Shown: in pieces, positions 23,440-34,224 of the stretch | Layout of the letters: every line of letters begins with the position of its first letter | Position numbering within the stretch: position 1 is the first letter of the stretch | Position numbers and translations under genes: made by a program | Source: Anisus vortex | Lineage: Eukaryota; Mollusca; Gastropoda; Planorbidae | DNA: 64,000 nucleotides | Direction: 5' to 3' | Assembly (NCBI GenBank): GCA_949126835.1 | Contig: OX421507.1 | Coordinates: 9,638,121-9,702,120 of the forward strand | Notes under the pieces: generated by a model | Seen by the model: the letters and a program-made list of their open reading frames with translations, nothing else | The model's database searches: none | What the model was told of the DNA's origin: nothing

Positions 23440-24330
23440 ATTCTATTTTAAGGTTTTCTTGTGTAATTGATTTTTTTTTTTGCGTTTATCCAGTTTCTCT
23501 ATACGGTTTGTCTGTATGTACCTAGTATCTGCAATTTGGCATTGTATTGTGTTGTTGTTTGTGGGTAGTTTGTTTAAAGTAATGCTTTGTTCTATGTTAA
23601 TCTCCTTGTCTATGTCGACCTGTATGAGTCTTTGTAGTGTTGTCTTAGACAATTGTATTGTATTGCAGTCTAGGTATATGTGCCGTTCTGTGTTTCTTGC
23701 CCATCTGTCGTTGCAAAGTGGACATCCTGGTGAGTGTCTCATGCCGCTGGTTTTCATGTTGTATATAAGTCTGTAAGTGATTTTTTTTGGCGTTGTTAAG
23801 TATGGGGTTATGTAGATTTTTGAATGTGTCTGTGAAGTCTGTAATATTATGTTCACGTCCCCATTTTTTTTTTTCTGCTAGTGGTTGTGCTTTTTGAAGT
23901 GCCAAATGTTTGTACAGAGCCTTTACAAGCTTATGTAGCGCCCCAGGGCAAAAGTTTCAGTGCCACCCCCTTGCATACTGTAACTGCTTGCTTAGTGCTA
24001 TATCTGCTATATTTAGATTACATTTGCCGCCCCCCCCCCTGGAAGTGTCGCCCCCGGACATATGCCCCCCTCTGCCTCCCCCTATGTGAGGGCACTGTAA
24101 TTGTAGATGTCTTTAGTTTTCTTTTGCATTATAGATTCGTTGTTTTTGCACGCTTGTAAGAGATGTTTGTAGAAGGATGGGAGACAAGTGCCTGAGTAGT
24201 CTGGTGCGTTGTTGTTTGTTTTATAGGAGAGAGACTGGTGTAGTATTCTACAAAGGGATATTCTTGTATTTTTTGTTGTGATATAGGCCTACATAAGAAG
24301 CGGAGTGGAAGTGCTTGTATTTTGGTGGTT
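23440..24330 (-). pseudogene. LINE ORF2 end with CCHC knuckle, interrupted
   Basis: Minus-strand frames give KKWGREHNITDFTD, LTTPKKITYRLIYNMKTSG, then CPLCNDR and ERHIYLDC, the zinc-knuckle motif found after RT or RNase H in several LINE clades. Frames shift several times. A GC-rich insert (about 23925-24095) with CCCCC runs breaks it, and LINE-like sequence resumes to about 24330. Confidence 0.6.
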
Positions 24331-24337
24331 ATGTCAT

Positions 24338-24633
24338 AGACTATAATAAGATGGACCGCTTGCTCTATTTTTAGAGCTTATATCTACTTTTTTTCCCCGT
24401 GCGCAACAAATAAGACTGTCTTAAATTACTTCTACGCACCTCCTTGTTTCTTAAATGTTTCCGCTGTATAGAACTTTCGATTTTAATTTTTCATTAAGAA
24501 AATCAGAGCGATTCAATAAAACGGAAGTGCAAAGTATTATACGTATTGGGAATTCCGAAATGCAGTCTTTCGAGTCATCATATAGCAGAAATACTAAAGC
24601 AAGCGGACGATGTGTATTATAATTATAGTCTAC
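24338..24633. mobile_element. MITE with ~27-34-bp inverted ends
   Basis: GACTATAATAAGATGGACCG at the left mirrors GCGGACGATGTGTATTATAA...TAGTC at the right (24599-24631). TA lies on both sides, which would fit a Tc1/mariner-type target duplication. No coding capacity. Confidence 0.6.
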
Positions 24634-24636
24634 TAG

Positions 24637-25960
24637 TGGTTATGCCCGTCAAAATGACGGAGAAACGAACGACTACAATGTGTTTTGTTAAGAGATAAAG
24701 AAAAGAGACTATATTACAATAAAGACAATGAACGTTTCTTTTCGGTATTTAGTATTTGTTCTTTTCAATTGTTTCTGGTCGCCCTGACCCTGGCATATGC
24801 ATAATAATTGTTACTGTCAAGCTTCTGGTATTAAAACCTATCAAGCAGTTGTGTTGACTTGTCTTGTTATTAATAATAGCCTATTAAATTAACAATAATA
24901 TACTATCTAAAAGAAAAAAAAACCACAATACCAAAGAATAAAAAGGTAAATAATAAAAAAAAGCGTAGAAAATAATATTTCAATACCATAAAAACTAAAG
25001 TGAGAACGATTTTTTTCGGTATTTAATTTTTGTTCTTGCTTATTGTATTAATAAAACAGTGTTGAAAATGTTTCTTTCGGTATTTAGTTTTTTTTATTTT
25101 TAATTGTTTCTGGTCGACCTGACCCTGGCATATGCATAATAATTGTGGCCTCAAGGACTGGCGTAGTGTGTAAACCGCCGATACATTTCCATTAAGAATA
25201 CACTGGCGGGCGAACGCACGGGGCACAGTCCCCGCAGCGGGTCCGAGGTCCATTACACTGCCGAGAGGCCCTGGTCTCGGTGGAGAGGAAGCAATGGACG
25301 CTGCAATCCCGTCTCAAAAACCACCCGGTGCCTGGATGCATGTACCTATAGTAGGCCTTTAGGATTTATGCTACCGGGTGACAGTGCAGCTATACTGGCG
25401 AGCCACCGCGATAATGATCCTTTGGAGAACCGCAGTGACCGATCGCTGGGCTGTGCAAACCTTCCCCGTTACACGGCACGCCACGCCTTTGGCGTGTCGT
25501 TGGGTGGCTGGAGCCTGGACAGAGATTGCTCAATCCTAAGCGTTACGCCCTGGACACAAGAGCCGAAAGAGACTTAAGAAAGAGACTTTTAAATTCGATA
25601 TTAAAATGTAGCGAACAGTTGTGTTGACTTGCCTTGTTATTAATAATATTAAATTAACAATAATATAAGAAGAAGAAGAATGGGCATTTTTATAGTAGTA
25701 TAGCTCTTCTATCCATGCTATTAAATTAGCATGCTCATATACTATCTAAAAGAAAAAAAATATATAAATACAAAACAATAAAAAAGGTAAATAATTAAAA
25801 AAAAAAATAGAAAATAATATTTCAAGGCAATAAAAACTAAATTGAGAAAGATTTTTTCTGTATTTAATTTTTGTTCTTGCTTATTGTATCAATAAAACAG
25901 TACTGAGAATGTTTCTTTCGGTATTTAGTTTTTATTTTACATTGTTGCTGTCAAGCTTAT
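24637..25960 (+). repeat. ~335-bp tandem module, about 2.5 copies
   Basis: TTTCGGTATTTAGT, CCTGACCCTGGCATATGCAT and GTTGTGTTGACTTG recur 335 bp apart (24791 versus 25126), and the module starts again near 25909. The second copy is expanded by a GC-rich insertion (25147-25596). A related segment lies on minus at 61680-61835. Confidence 0.75.
25147..25596 (+). mobile_element. GC-rich ~430-bp dispersed repeat, copy 1
   Basis: Begins GGCCTCAAGG, GCGTAGTGTGTAAACCGCC, then CATTACACTGCCGAGAGGCC, GAGGAAGCAATGGACGCTGC and CACGCCACGCCTTTGGCGTG. It interrupts the second 335-bp module, so it arrived after the duplication. Family unknown; no protein was recognised. Confidence 0.75.
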
Positions 25961-26999
25961 GGTACCCGGTATTAGAAAGCAATCATTTATAGGCCTAACT
26001 TGTTTTTTTTTATCATTCGTATCATTTAATTTATAGAGTGTGTACAGTTGCCTATTAAAGGATATTCTCAATAGTGACGTAAATCCATTAAATAATTAAA
26101 ACATTTGGTTACTTTTTACTTAAAAGGATAATGCAAACATCAATAATGAAAAAATAAATAATTTGATAGACATTACGTCATACGCTAGTATTTTTTAAAG
26201 TAAACAATTGAAACTCTCCAAGCCAAATTGCGGTGCGTAACTTATAAAAAAGGTCTCGCCACATTAAAAAAAAACAACAGCATAATTGGGGAAACCCGAA
26301 AAGACCCTCGCGTTCAACATACAAAATATCGCGTTCAACATAGTAATGAACGGAAATGGCCATTTGCTATGTACGGCTATATTTAATTTGCATGGCTGGA
26401 TGTAACATTTTGAATGTTTTAAATGAACACATTCATGATTATAAGTCATAAAATAAAATTATCTTTCGGAGTACGTTTCCGATTTATACATTTAATTTTT
26501 GTCCCGATTAGTCAAACGGCTTAGGAGCCTATAGCGAACAAACATATATATAAATATATATATATATATATAAACAAACATATCAACAAACTCACGGTAA
26601 TTATATATGTTGATGATGATGATGATGATTGTTAGGGCATTTTGTTTTGTATAAAATTCATGGTTTAAAATAATTCCTGACACAATGACAGAATTAACGA
26701 ATCTTAAGAAAAACGCACGAGTATTTAAATAGCTGTTTATAAAAAAAAAACGTAAAATTTTTATTAATGAAATATTTGTAATCTTAATGAAAATATTTCA
26801 TTTGTAAAGTAATGAGCTTTAAAGTTTTGCACTTTATAAATGTATAAATAAAAAACAACAACACACTAATAAACAAATAAATAAAACATATATAGTACAA
26901 ACATTTTAACACAAGGAAAACACTTATTATCCCCCTTGAAGAAAAAAAAATGTTTTAAAAAATAAGATAGAGATGTCCATTGATAGAAATATTTATAAC
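25961..26999. other. Unassigned AT-rich sequence with short simple repeats
   Basis: Contains (TA)n near 26545-26572 and a short (GAT)n at 26611-26629. No coding or transposon signature. Confidence 0.5.
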
Positions 27000-27003
27000 T
27001 TAA

Positions 27004-27076
27004 CCCTTCCTGTACCGACCTACGTCTATCTATGCTGCCTTCAGTTCCGCTATATACGTGCCCGGGACTGTAAGGG
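27004..27076. mobile_element. 73-bp MITE, copy 2, TTAA-flanked
   Basis: Same ends as copy 1 (CCCTTCCTGTACCGACC and GGGACTGTAAGGG), with TTAA at 27000-27003 and 27077-27080. Confidence 0.85.
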
Positions 27077-27285
27077 TTAACTACATGGCTGTAGTATAGT
27101 CCTCAACCTCGCCAAGAACTCCCCCCTCCCCCATTCGATACAATTAGTTTCCCCGAAACTATGGATTTTATATTTTTCTTTCATTTAAAAAAAACAACAA
27201 CAGAAATTGTATTCTTCATACTTTCTTAATAAAAAAAAAATATACACCAAAAGCAGAGATTGCACAAATGTGTAGATCAGGGATC

Positions 27286-27440
27286 GGCAACGTCAGGCAC
27301 GCGTGACAGACGTGGCACGCTGGGCGATTTTCAAGAGACCACTAAGAAGGATATTTTTTTGTCATGCCAGTCGAAACTACGTACTTCAGCATAATAAATG
27401 GCTGCTGTCATTAATAAAATGTCAAAAAATGTTTTACAAA
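27286..27440 (+). repeat. hAT-type element end
   Basis: CAGGGATCGGCAACGTCAGG is followed by TGGCACGC-type words, matching the reverse of 20838-20985. Confidence 0.5.
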
Positions 27441-27709
27441 AGTATTTAAACAAAACTTATAATGGAAACAAATGTTTTGTTTTTGGTGTTATTGTTTTAC
27501 TTACATTCTTCTATTTTTACATTTGACATTTTTTCTCCAAACTTTTTCAAACTGATTTTGGTTTCTTTTTAATTTGATGTGGGCCTTTTTGTTGTGTGGA
27601 GAAGGAGGGGCTATCCAGGTTGAGCCGCACCATTTATAGTATTGCACCAAGAACCGTTGTAAATTACTACTGTGGAAATTCTCTGAGGTGCATCTCATTC
27701 CCGGATTTT

Positions 27710-27905
27710 GTTCTTATCTTATATATTACCGACCCTCATTCTATAAAGAAGATTATTGCGTCCAATGCTTATCCCTGGTCAGAGTCTAGTCTTGCATTTT
27801 TTTTATTCATGTTTTAAATGATGTTAAGTTATTGGTTTTCCTGGTTTGTTCAGGTAATCCATTCCAGGCCCGAATGCCACTCGGAAAGAAAGAATACTTA
27901 TATGG
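27710..27905 (-). repeat. LINE 3' tail copy
   Basis: On minus it carries GAGTGGCATTCGGGCCTGGA, CTGAACAAACCAGGAAAACC, GCAAGACTAGACTCTGACC and CTTCTTTATAGAATGAG. These are in the same order as in the copies at 34900-35190 and 58405-58585. Confidence 0.75.
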
Positions 27906-28435
27906 ATACCCCAAAATCGGGTACTTTTTTTTTGCTTCGTGGCTAATCCAGCACCCACTCAAGGAAATTATCCATGTTGATGTGAACAGTATATTATAAT
28001 GACTTATCGGTTTCGTACAACATATTTTTTGGAAAATAATTATTTTAACTTCTTCACTTTTTATTTCTTTGTTATACTAGTCAGGAGGCCGAATAATCTT
28101 AATACTTCTTTGCTAATGATTGTCAAATCTGTATTACTTCCAAGTTCTCCGACACCTTTTAAAATGTTGCCAGTAGAGTCCCACAAGTCTGCAGAAGCAT
28201 AGTAAGGCATATCTCTACTACTGGTGAGACTAGTTCTCCAGTCAAGTGCAGGCAACATAAATTCAAAGTATAACGCATCCGTTTATTTCTTCTCTAAAGC
28301 AGTTGAGTTTCTTCAGTTGTTATCGTGTTGTTGTCTTTTTTTACCAGAGCATTTAACGGAGATTCTAGGACAACAAAATGACAGGTAAAAAAAGAAAAAT
28401 GTCTGCTATCCATTCAGAGTTAGATTTGCCTATAT
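27906..28435. other. Unassigned sequence
   Basis: No gene or repeat was recognised apart from short A/T runs. Confidence 0.4.
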
Positions 28436-28437
28436 AT

Positions 28438-28556
28438 AAGATTACACATTCGCTTTTATAGGATTACACGTTCGCTTATATAGGATTACACGTTAGCTTA
28501 TAAAGGATTACACGCTCGCTTATATTGGATTACACATTCGCCTATATAGGATTAAT
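28438..28556 (+). repeat. Tandem repeat, 22-bp unit, ~6 copies
   Basis: AGGATTACACGTTCGCTTAT-type units with small differences (CGTT, CGCT, CATT). Confidence 0.85.
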
Positions 28557-28839
28557 TTACACTCAAAAGCATGTCGTTCTATCTTGGATTTGAGCCTCTG
28601 AACCATCGTGTATGCATTGCATCGCCTAATTGAATTTTGTTACAATTTATTTTCCATTAGATAATTGGCCTAATTGACAAAGACATTGGCCACGTTTAAT
28701 GATTATCTTAACGTCTGGTGGATTGTATTAAACATTACCGTAACCCTGTTTTGATCATTAACTAAAGTGATGTAAAGGTTTTTATCTTCGATCATGCGAA
28801 CATTTTGCTAAGTTACAAGTGAAAAAAAAACCCTTGACG

Positions 28840-28990
28840 CAGAGATGTGGAAGCAGATACCAAGGAATTCGGCCTTACTTGGGGGAAGCTGGAGAAACTG
28901 GCCCGGGATAGAGATGAATGGAGGACCCTTGTTGGCGGCCTATGTCCCCAAGGACAAAAAGGCAGCAGAAAGAAAGATATTGATGTAGAG
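28840..28990 (+). pseudogene. LINE ORF2 extreme C-terminus fragment
   Basis: One plus frame reads LTWGKLEKLARDRDEWRTLV then GGLCPQG, the usual closing words of LINE ORF2 in this clade (compare AQDREAWRNFVAALCSTG at 22592). Only about 45 residues remain. Confidence 0.7.
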
Positions 28991-29024
28991 GTCTTTATCC
29001 TTTAACCATGGGACCAAGTAAAGA

Positions 29025-29212
29025 AGTAAAAGTATCCCCATCCGATCAATTTGATCTGTGACATAGCGGTCACGTCCCCGTGTCTACAACATACTTGTGA
29101 CTTGTTTGGTCAGTAGACTTCAAGGTCACCCTCCAGACCCGAAATAACAGATTCTAATACTTAACCAGGCTTCGGACCTTGGCGTGTGTGCCCATCAGTT
29201 ACAAATACGTGT
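29025..29212 (-). repeat. Degenerate tRNA-derived SINE
   Basis: In plus order it shows AAAAGTATCCCCATCCGATC, AATTTGATC, CACCCTCCAGACCCGAAATA and TTCGGACCTTGG, a heavily mutated version of the SINE at 45720-46015. Confidence 0.55.
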
Positions 29213-29640
29213 TTAAGTCATTGCTGCCACAATTGTATCATTTTAAAGGATAATGAATGGTAAAATGGTATAACCGCATCTCTATTTCCCCCCCCCTCCA
29301 CACACACACTCCCTGTCATGGACCCAGTACAATACTTTACACCAGGACAGTTTTATAAAACATTGCAACATCAAACACAATAATATACAGTCTTTAAAAT
29401 AACACAACAAAAAAAAAAAAACTTCATAACAAAATTGGATAACATTTGGAAGTAATTTTAATGATTAAACAAATTAATGAGACAACGTAATTAATTTAAA
29501 AGTACAATATGTAAAACAAACCCAAAACATCAAAAAGTAAATGTAAGCAAGAAAAGAAAAAAACATAGAAAAAACACATATCTACTGAAAGATTGACATA
29601 AAAATAGAGAAGAAAAAAAAAGGGCAAGTGAAATTTAGAA
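29213..29640. other. Unassigned AT-rich sequence
   Basis: A short C-rich/CA stretch at 29287-29310, then A-rich sequence. No gene was recognised. Confidence 0.4.
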
Positions 29641-29652
29641 CCAACAAAACAA

Positions 29653-29716
29653 TGTTAATGATCTTTGTTGTATGATCTAATCTGTTAATGATCTTTGTTG
29701 TATGATCTAATCTGTC
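29653..29716 (+). repeat. 32-bp direct duplication
   Basis: GTTAATGATCTTTGTTGTAT followed by GATCTAATCTGT occurs twice back to back. Confidence 0.9.
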
Positions 29717-29826
29717 AACAACCTGCCCCACCTACACGCACCCACCATTAGATGTTAAACAATTTTCCCAGCCATGGGACACAAGATGTTTTTTTAAAAA
29801 TATAAATTTGATCACAGTGTATGCAA

Positions 29827-30212
29827 GGCGTCTTATAGTGCACTCCCAATGTCTTATAATGCACTCCCAATGTCTTATAATGCACTCCCAATGTCTTATA
29901 GTGCACTCCCAATGTCTTATAGTGCACTCCCAATGTCTTATAATGCACTCCCAATGTCTTATAATGCACTCCCAATGTCTTATAGTGCACTCCCAATGTC
30001 TTATAGTGCACTCCCAATGTCTTATAATGCACTCCCAATGTCTTATAATGCACTCCCAATGTCTTATAATGCACTCCCAATGTCTTATAATGCACTCCCA
30101 ATGTCTTATAGTGCACTCCCAATGTCTTATAATGCACTCCCAATGTCTTATAGTGCACTCCCAATGTCTTATAATGCACTCCCAATGTCTTATAGTGCAC
30201 TCCCAATGGTTA
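29827..30212 (+). repeat. Minisatellite, 21-bp unit, 18 copies
   Basis: The unit is TGCACTCCCAATGTCTTATA plus one base. Units differ almost only at the base before TGCACTCC (G or A). Because 21 is a multiple of three, both strands stay open for more than 120 codons (GVHYKTL repeats on minus). These are not genes. Confidence 0.95.
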
Positions 30213-33200
30213 ATTTTTTGATGTTAGTTGATATATAAAGCCCAAACAGATCATTTGCATAAGCTTACAGTATTGATAAATCAGCAAGCTTAAATAAAGC
30301 ATACTAGATTAAAAAAAAGTTTGTGAACAAAAAATAAATTTGAATTAAGGAAAAGGATTTTAAAAAAAAATAAGCTTTGAGATAACTGCCACCAAGATTT
30401 ATCTTATCTTAAAGATGATAAGAATATTTTTGTTTTTCAAATTTACAGAAAAAAAACATCACAACATACAACAGCGAATGCAAAAGAAAATTTTAAAAGG
30501 ACAAAAAAGCCAATAGAAAAATGTTTAAGTGCATTTTTAACACAATCATTAAAAGAAAAGAAAGAGATTAAAAAAAAAAGAAAAGAGAAAAACTAAACAT
30601 CAAATAGAAGCTAAATGCAAAGAGAACTTTAGAAAATGGCCCAAGGTGTTTACATTTGAACAAAAAATTTGACTTTTTTGGTTTGTTTGTTGTTGTTTTT
30701 TATAAAAAGACAAAAGAGAAATTTTTAAATATAAACTTGTAATAATAATGTTTAATTTAAAACAAAAAAATAGAGAATTCTTGGATTGGCCTGAAAAAAA
30801 AAAGTCAAAGGAAAAGAAAATACAAATGTTACTTTGTTTCAAGTAGGGAATTATGTTTATATAACAATAACCAATAAATAACAATAATTATGCCCTACTT
30901 TAAAATATAAAAAAGATATATTAATAACCCATTAAAAAAAACTCAAAACAATTGAAGGCATCATAGTGTGAATAGTGAATATATTAATATTTGAAATTTG
31001 ATTTAATGTTTAGTTTAAAAAAAAAAAATTTACAAGTCAGATAACCCATACAAAAAAAAAATAAAGCGAAGAAAAACAAATCCAAAGGTCTATTTTAAGT
31101 CTAATGAGCTGACAGAATGTTGGCGCGAGATAATTGCCGAAAAATATTTCTAACATCATTAGTGCTGTTGTTTAAAAAAGGAAAGGAAAAAAAAATGCTA
31201 AACTAAAGATAGATACAATTAACTCAACTAGCTTTTTAAATAGAACAGTATAGCATTCAATAGCAACAGTGTAATAAATATATAATACAATAAGTTTTAA
31301 ATGTACAAATAGAATTTATTCTGGAGACAGCATGATAGACTTTTTTTGTTGTGTTTGATAAGCTGTTGATGTCAATAATATGACTGATGACACTTGTGAG
31401 GATTGGCATTCATTACAGATCGGCACCGTTCAGTTAAATTACCAAAAATCAAATTCTCACTAAGGCTAAGACAATCGTTCAATCAAGGAATATCATTTTT
31501 TTACAACATGTAGTTTGACTATTATAAAAGTGACAGTGTTGCAGACGTTAAACAATGTGCCAACTTTGAGTGTTAATAAAAAAATTAAATTTTCAGAAAT
31601 ATATAAAGTTTTAAGGCACTCTCAACCAGAATTGTACAAAATATCTAAAGTAACTTTTACAATTTAAACTAGTAAAATAAAACGTTTTGTACAATGCTTT
31701 GTCTAAAGGCACTGTTATTAACTAGCATAATAATATACTGTATTAAAGACCAAAACTGTCTAAAGGCACATTTTTTATTTTAACTAACACAATATAATGT
31801 ATTAAAGATAAATACTGAGTCTCTAAGCACATTGCAGCCTAAGGCACTGCAGCGTGTTAGGAAATTTATTTACAAACGTTTCAATTATCTTATCGCAGAT
31901 ATAGTGGGCTTGTATCATATAATATTTAGTTTCAACTAAACCATTCAGAAAATAAAAGATAAATAGAAAATTACAGCAAATAAATATATATTTTAATACA
32001 TGTTTAAATATAAATATGATTACACTATTTGTTATAAATAAGCTTATAGCGTGACCATTTTATTTTTGTTGTTACTTTTATTTAGCGTACAGTATCACGA
32101 AACATTTTGATGAGCATTTAAAATGACAGAAAGTTTGCAATCAAAATATATAACAACACACATAGTACAATGCATTGCTCAAGTACACAAAGCAAAGATC
32201 AAATTTGATAAAACAATTAAAATGGAAAAAACAATTAAACTTGAACAAATAATTATTATTAAAAAAAAAAGAGTTTTATATTGACATAATCTCATGAACA
32301 AGTTGCGGTCAACTATTAAACTGAAGCCTATTGAAATTTGAACACAAACTGTGGTCCCTATGGTTGTAATAAAAAAAATATAATGAAAGATCTCAAACAC
32401 ATGGAATGAAAAGAATCTACAAGTTTTAGTCTCAGTATAAACTATCGTTTGTGTTTTCAATTTTCATTTCAAAATTTAAAGTGAATGTGTTGTTAGAATA
32501 TGTTAGTAATTAAAAACAGATTTACAAAAATATCTTTAATATTAAGTTGACGATCTAATATAATAAGCAGGTTCACTTAAATTATTTATTTTTTTACAAC
32601 TTTCATGTAGGCAGTATAAAATGAATAATATTTTTTTGTGTATAAGGCACAAATGGCAGCCACAGTTTCATATCACTGGACAAAGGGAAGACTAATTCAT
32701 TAGAACAACACCCCCAGAAATATTCAGAAATACTTTTAAATACAATAGCAATGTAAAATACAGAATGTAAATCTTCACAAATCAAACGTATTAGCTGTAC
32801 GTGTAAATATGTTTTTATAATAATAATAGTGTTATGTACATTTCTCAAATTAAAGTGGAAAAAATAAAGACATGTGCAACCCACATTGCCCTCCCTTTTT
32901 TGAATTTGTGTTCAAAAAGGTCAGACAAAGATGGCAGCATACAAATTATTTATTTATGTAGAGAGATAGAAAAAAATGAGCAAAAAGTCCAGAAAAAAAC
33001 TTTCAAATAAAACAAATACAGGCACTTAAGCTGGAAAAAAAGAAAGCATAAAATAATATTTGGATTTATTTACAAGAAACAGATATAGAAAAAAACAACA
33101 ACCAGAGATTTTAGCTGTTGTTTAAATTTTAGCTGTTGTTTAAAAAAAGATTGGCTCTCGATAATGAAGTCAATAAGGTCAAAATTTCATGTCAGATATT

Positions 33201-34059
33201 TTTATTTATTCAGTTTTGTTTGAACTTAAAATTTGTTTACATTTTATTTTAAACAATATTACTGAAGGGATATTTAAATTATATCAGTAAGTTGGCTATA
33301 GCGTGCCAATCCATTTAAGTTTGTTTGGGATTTTTTTTTAAATGTTAGTTGGCATGATTATCAAAGTAAAGAAATATTAGGAGATATTTGAATTGGTAAG
33401 CTGTTGGATTATATTTGGATATATCGAGACAGCCTTATATAATGTTAAATATATTTATTTTTTTTATTAGGAAAGAAAGTTAATGCTTGTGATGTAGTGG
33501 GGTCACATCACTGACATAGATATTTACTAAATGACAGATAATAAATGAGTGTACAGCTTTACCCAGAGCTTTGCATTCCAGATTTTTTCCACACTGCAGC
33601 CATTTATGAAATCACAAAAGTAATCATAACAAAATACTGATTAGTTTTTTTTTATTTATGGTATTTATATAGGCATTAATACGCATTACCGAATTCTATG
33701 ATGTGAGAAAATAATGTTTGCAGATCAACCTCTTAAAAATTTGACAAAAAAGTCCATTGGATATAGCAAGAATTGATTGTCACGTGACCATTCAGTATTT
33801 CCTGAATTATTCAGAATATATTTGTATATTATGTTTAAGTTTAGATTACTTTAAATCTAAAATATAAAAAAAATACAATCGTATTAATACACATTTTTTT
33901 CAACATTAAAGCCTTATTTTGGCTTTCATGCACTTTTGGGTTTTAAAAAAAGTAATGTATGCCATATTCGTCCAACTTTTGACCAAAGGTCGTTTCAGCT
34001 TAGTTAGCCTGTGACAAGGTCATTCAAAATTAAGTTAACCTTGAAGGGATTTGAGTACT
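30213..34059. other. AT-rich stretch downstream of the 3CxxC gene
   Basis: No coding frame and, unlike the rest of the window, few recognisable mobile elements. It lies directly 3' of the minus-strand gene's stop codon, so part of it may be a long 3' untranslated region. Several TTTATT words (AATAAA on minus) are present but none can be singled out as the polyadenylation site. Confidence 0.35.
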
Positions 34060-34224
34060 TCACGAGAAGGACCATTCCTCTTTACACAGTCCCTCCTTGC
34101 ATGCCTGGCAGAGCTCAGCGTTGTGCTGGTTCCTGGGCTTGCCCTGGCGTCTGTCTATGCGCAGTGGAGGGCGAACGAAGCCGTAGAAGATTTGCCCGAC
34201 ACGGTTGTAGACGTTGCCGATTAC
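34060..34224 (-). CDS. Exon 4 (last) of the 3CxxC gene
   Basis: 54 codons plus TGA, from VIGNVYNRVGQIFYGFV to EEWSFS, carrying the third CxxC and a final Cys. Confidence 0.88.
   Translation of the reverse strand, partial: VIGNVYNRVGQIFYGFVRPPLRIDRRQGKPRNQHNAELCQACKEGLCKEEWSFS

Noticed and set aside
29748..30238. Open frames of repeated GVHYKTL or HSQCLIM
   Set aside because: Both follow from a 21-bp minisatellite, with no start context or homologue.
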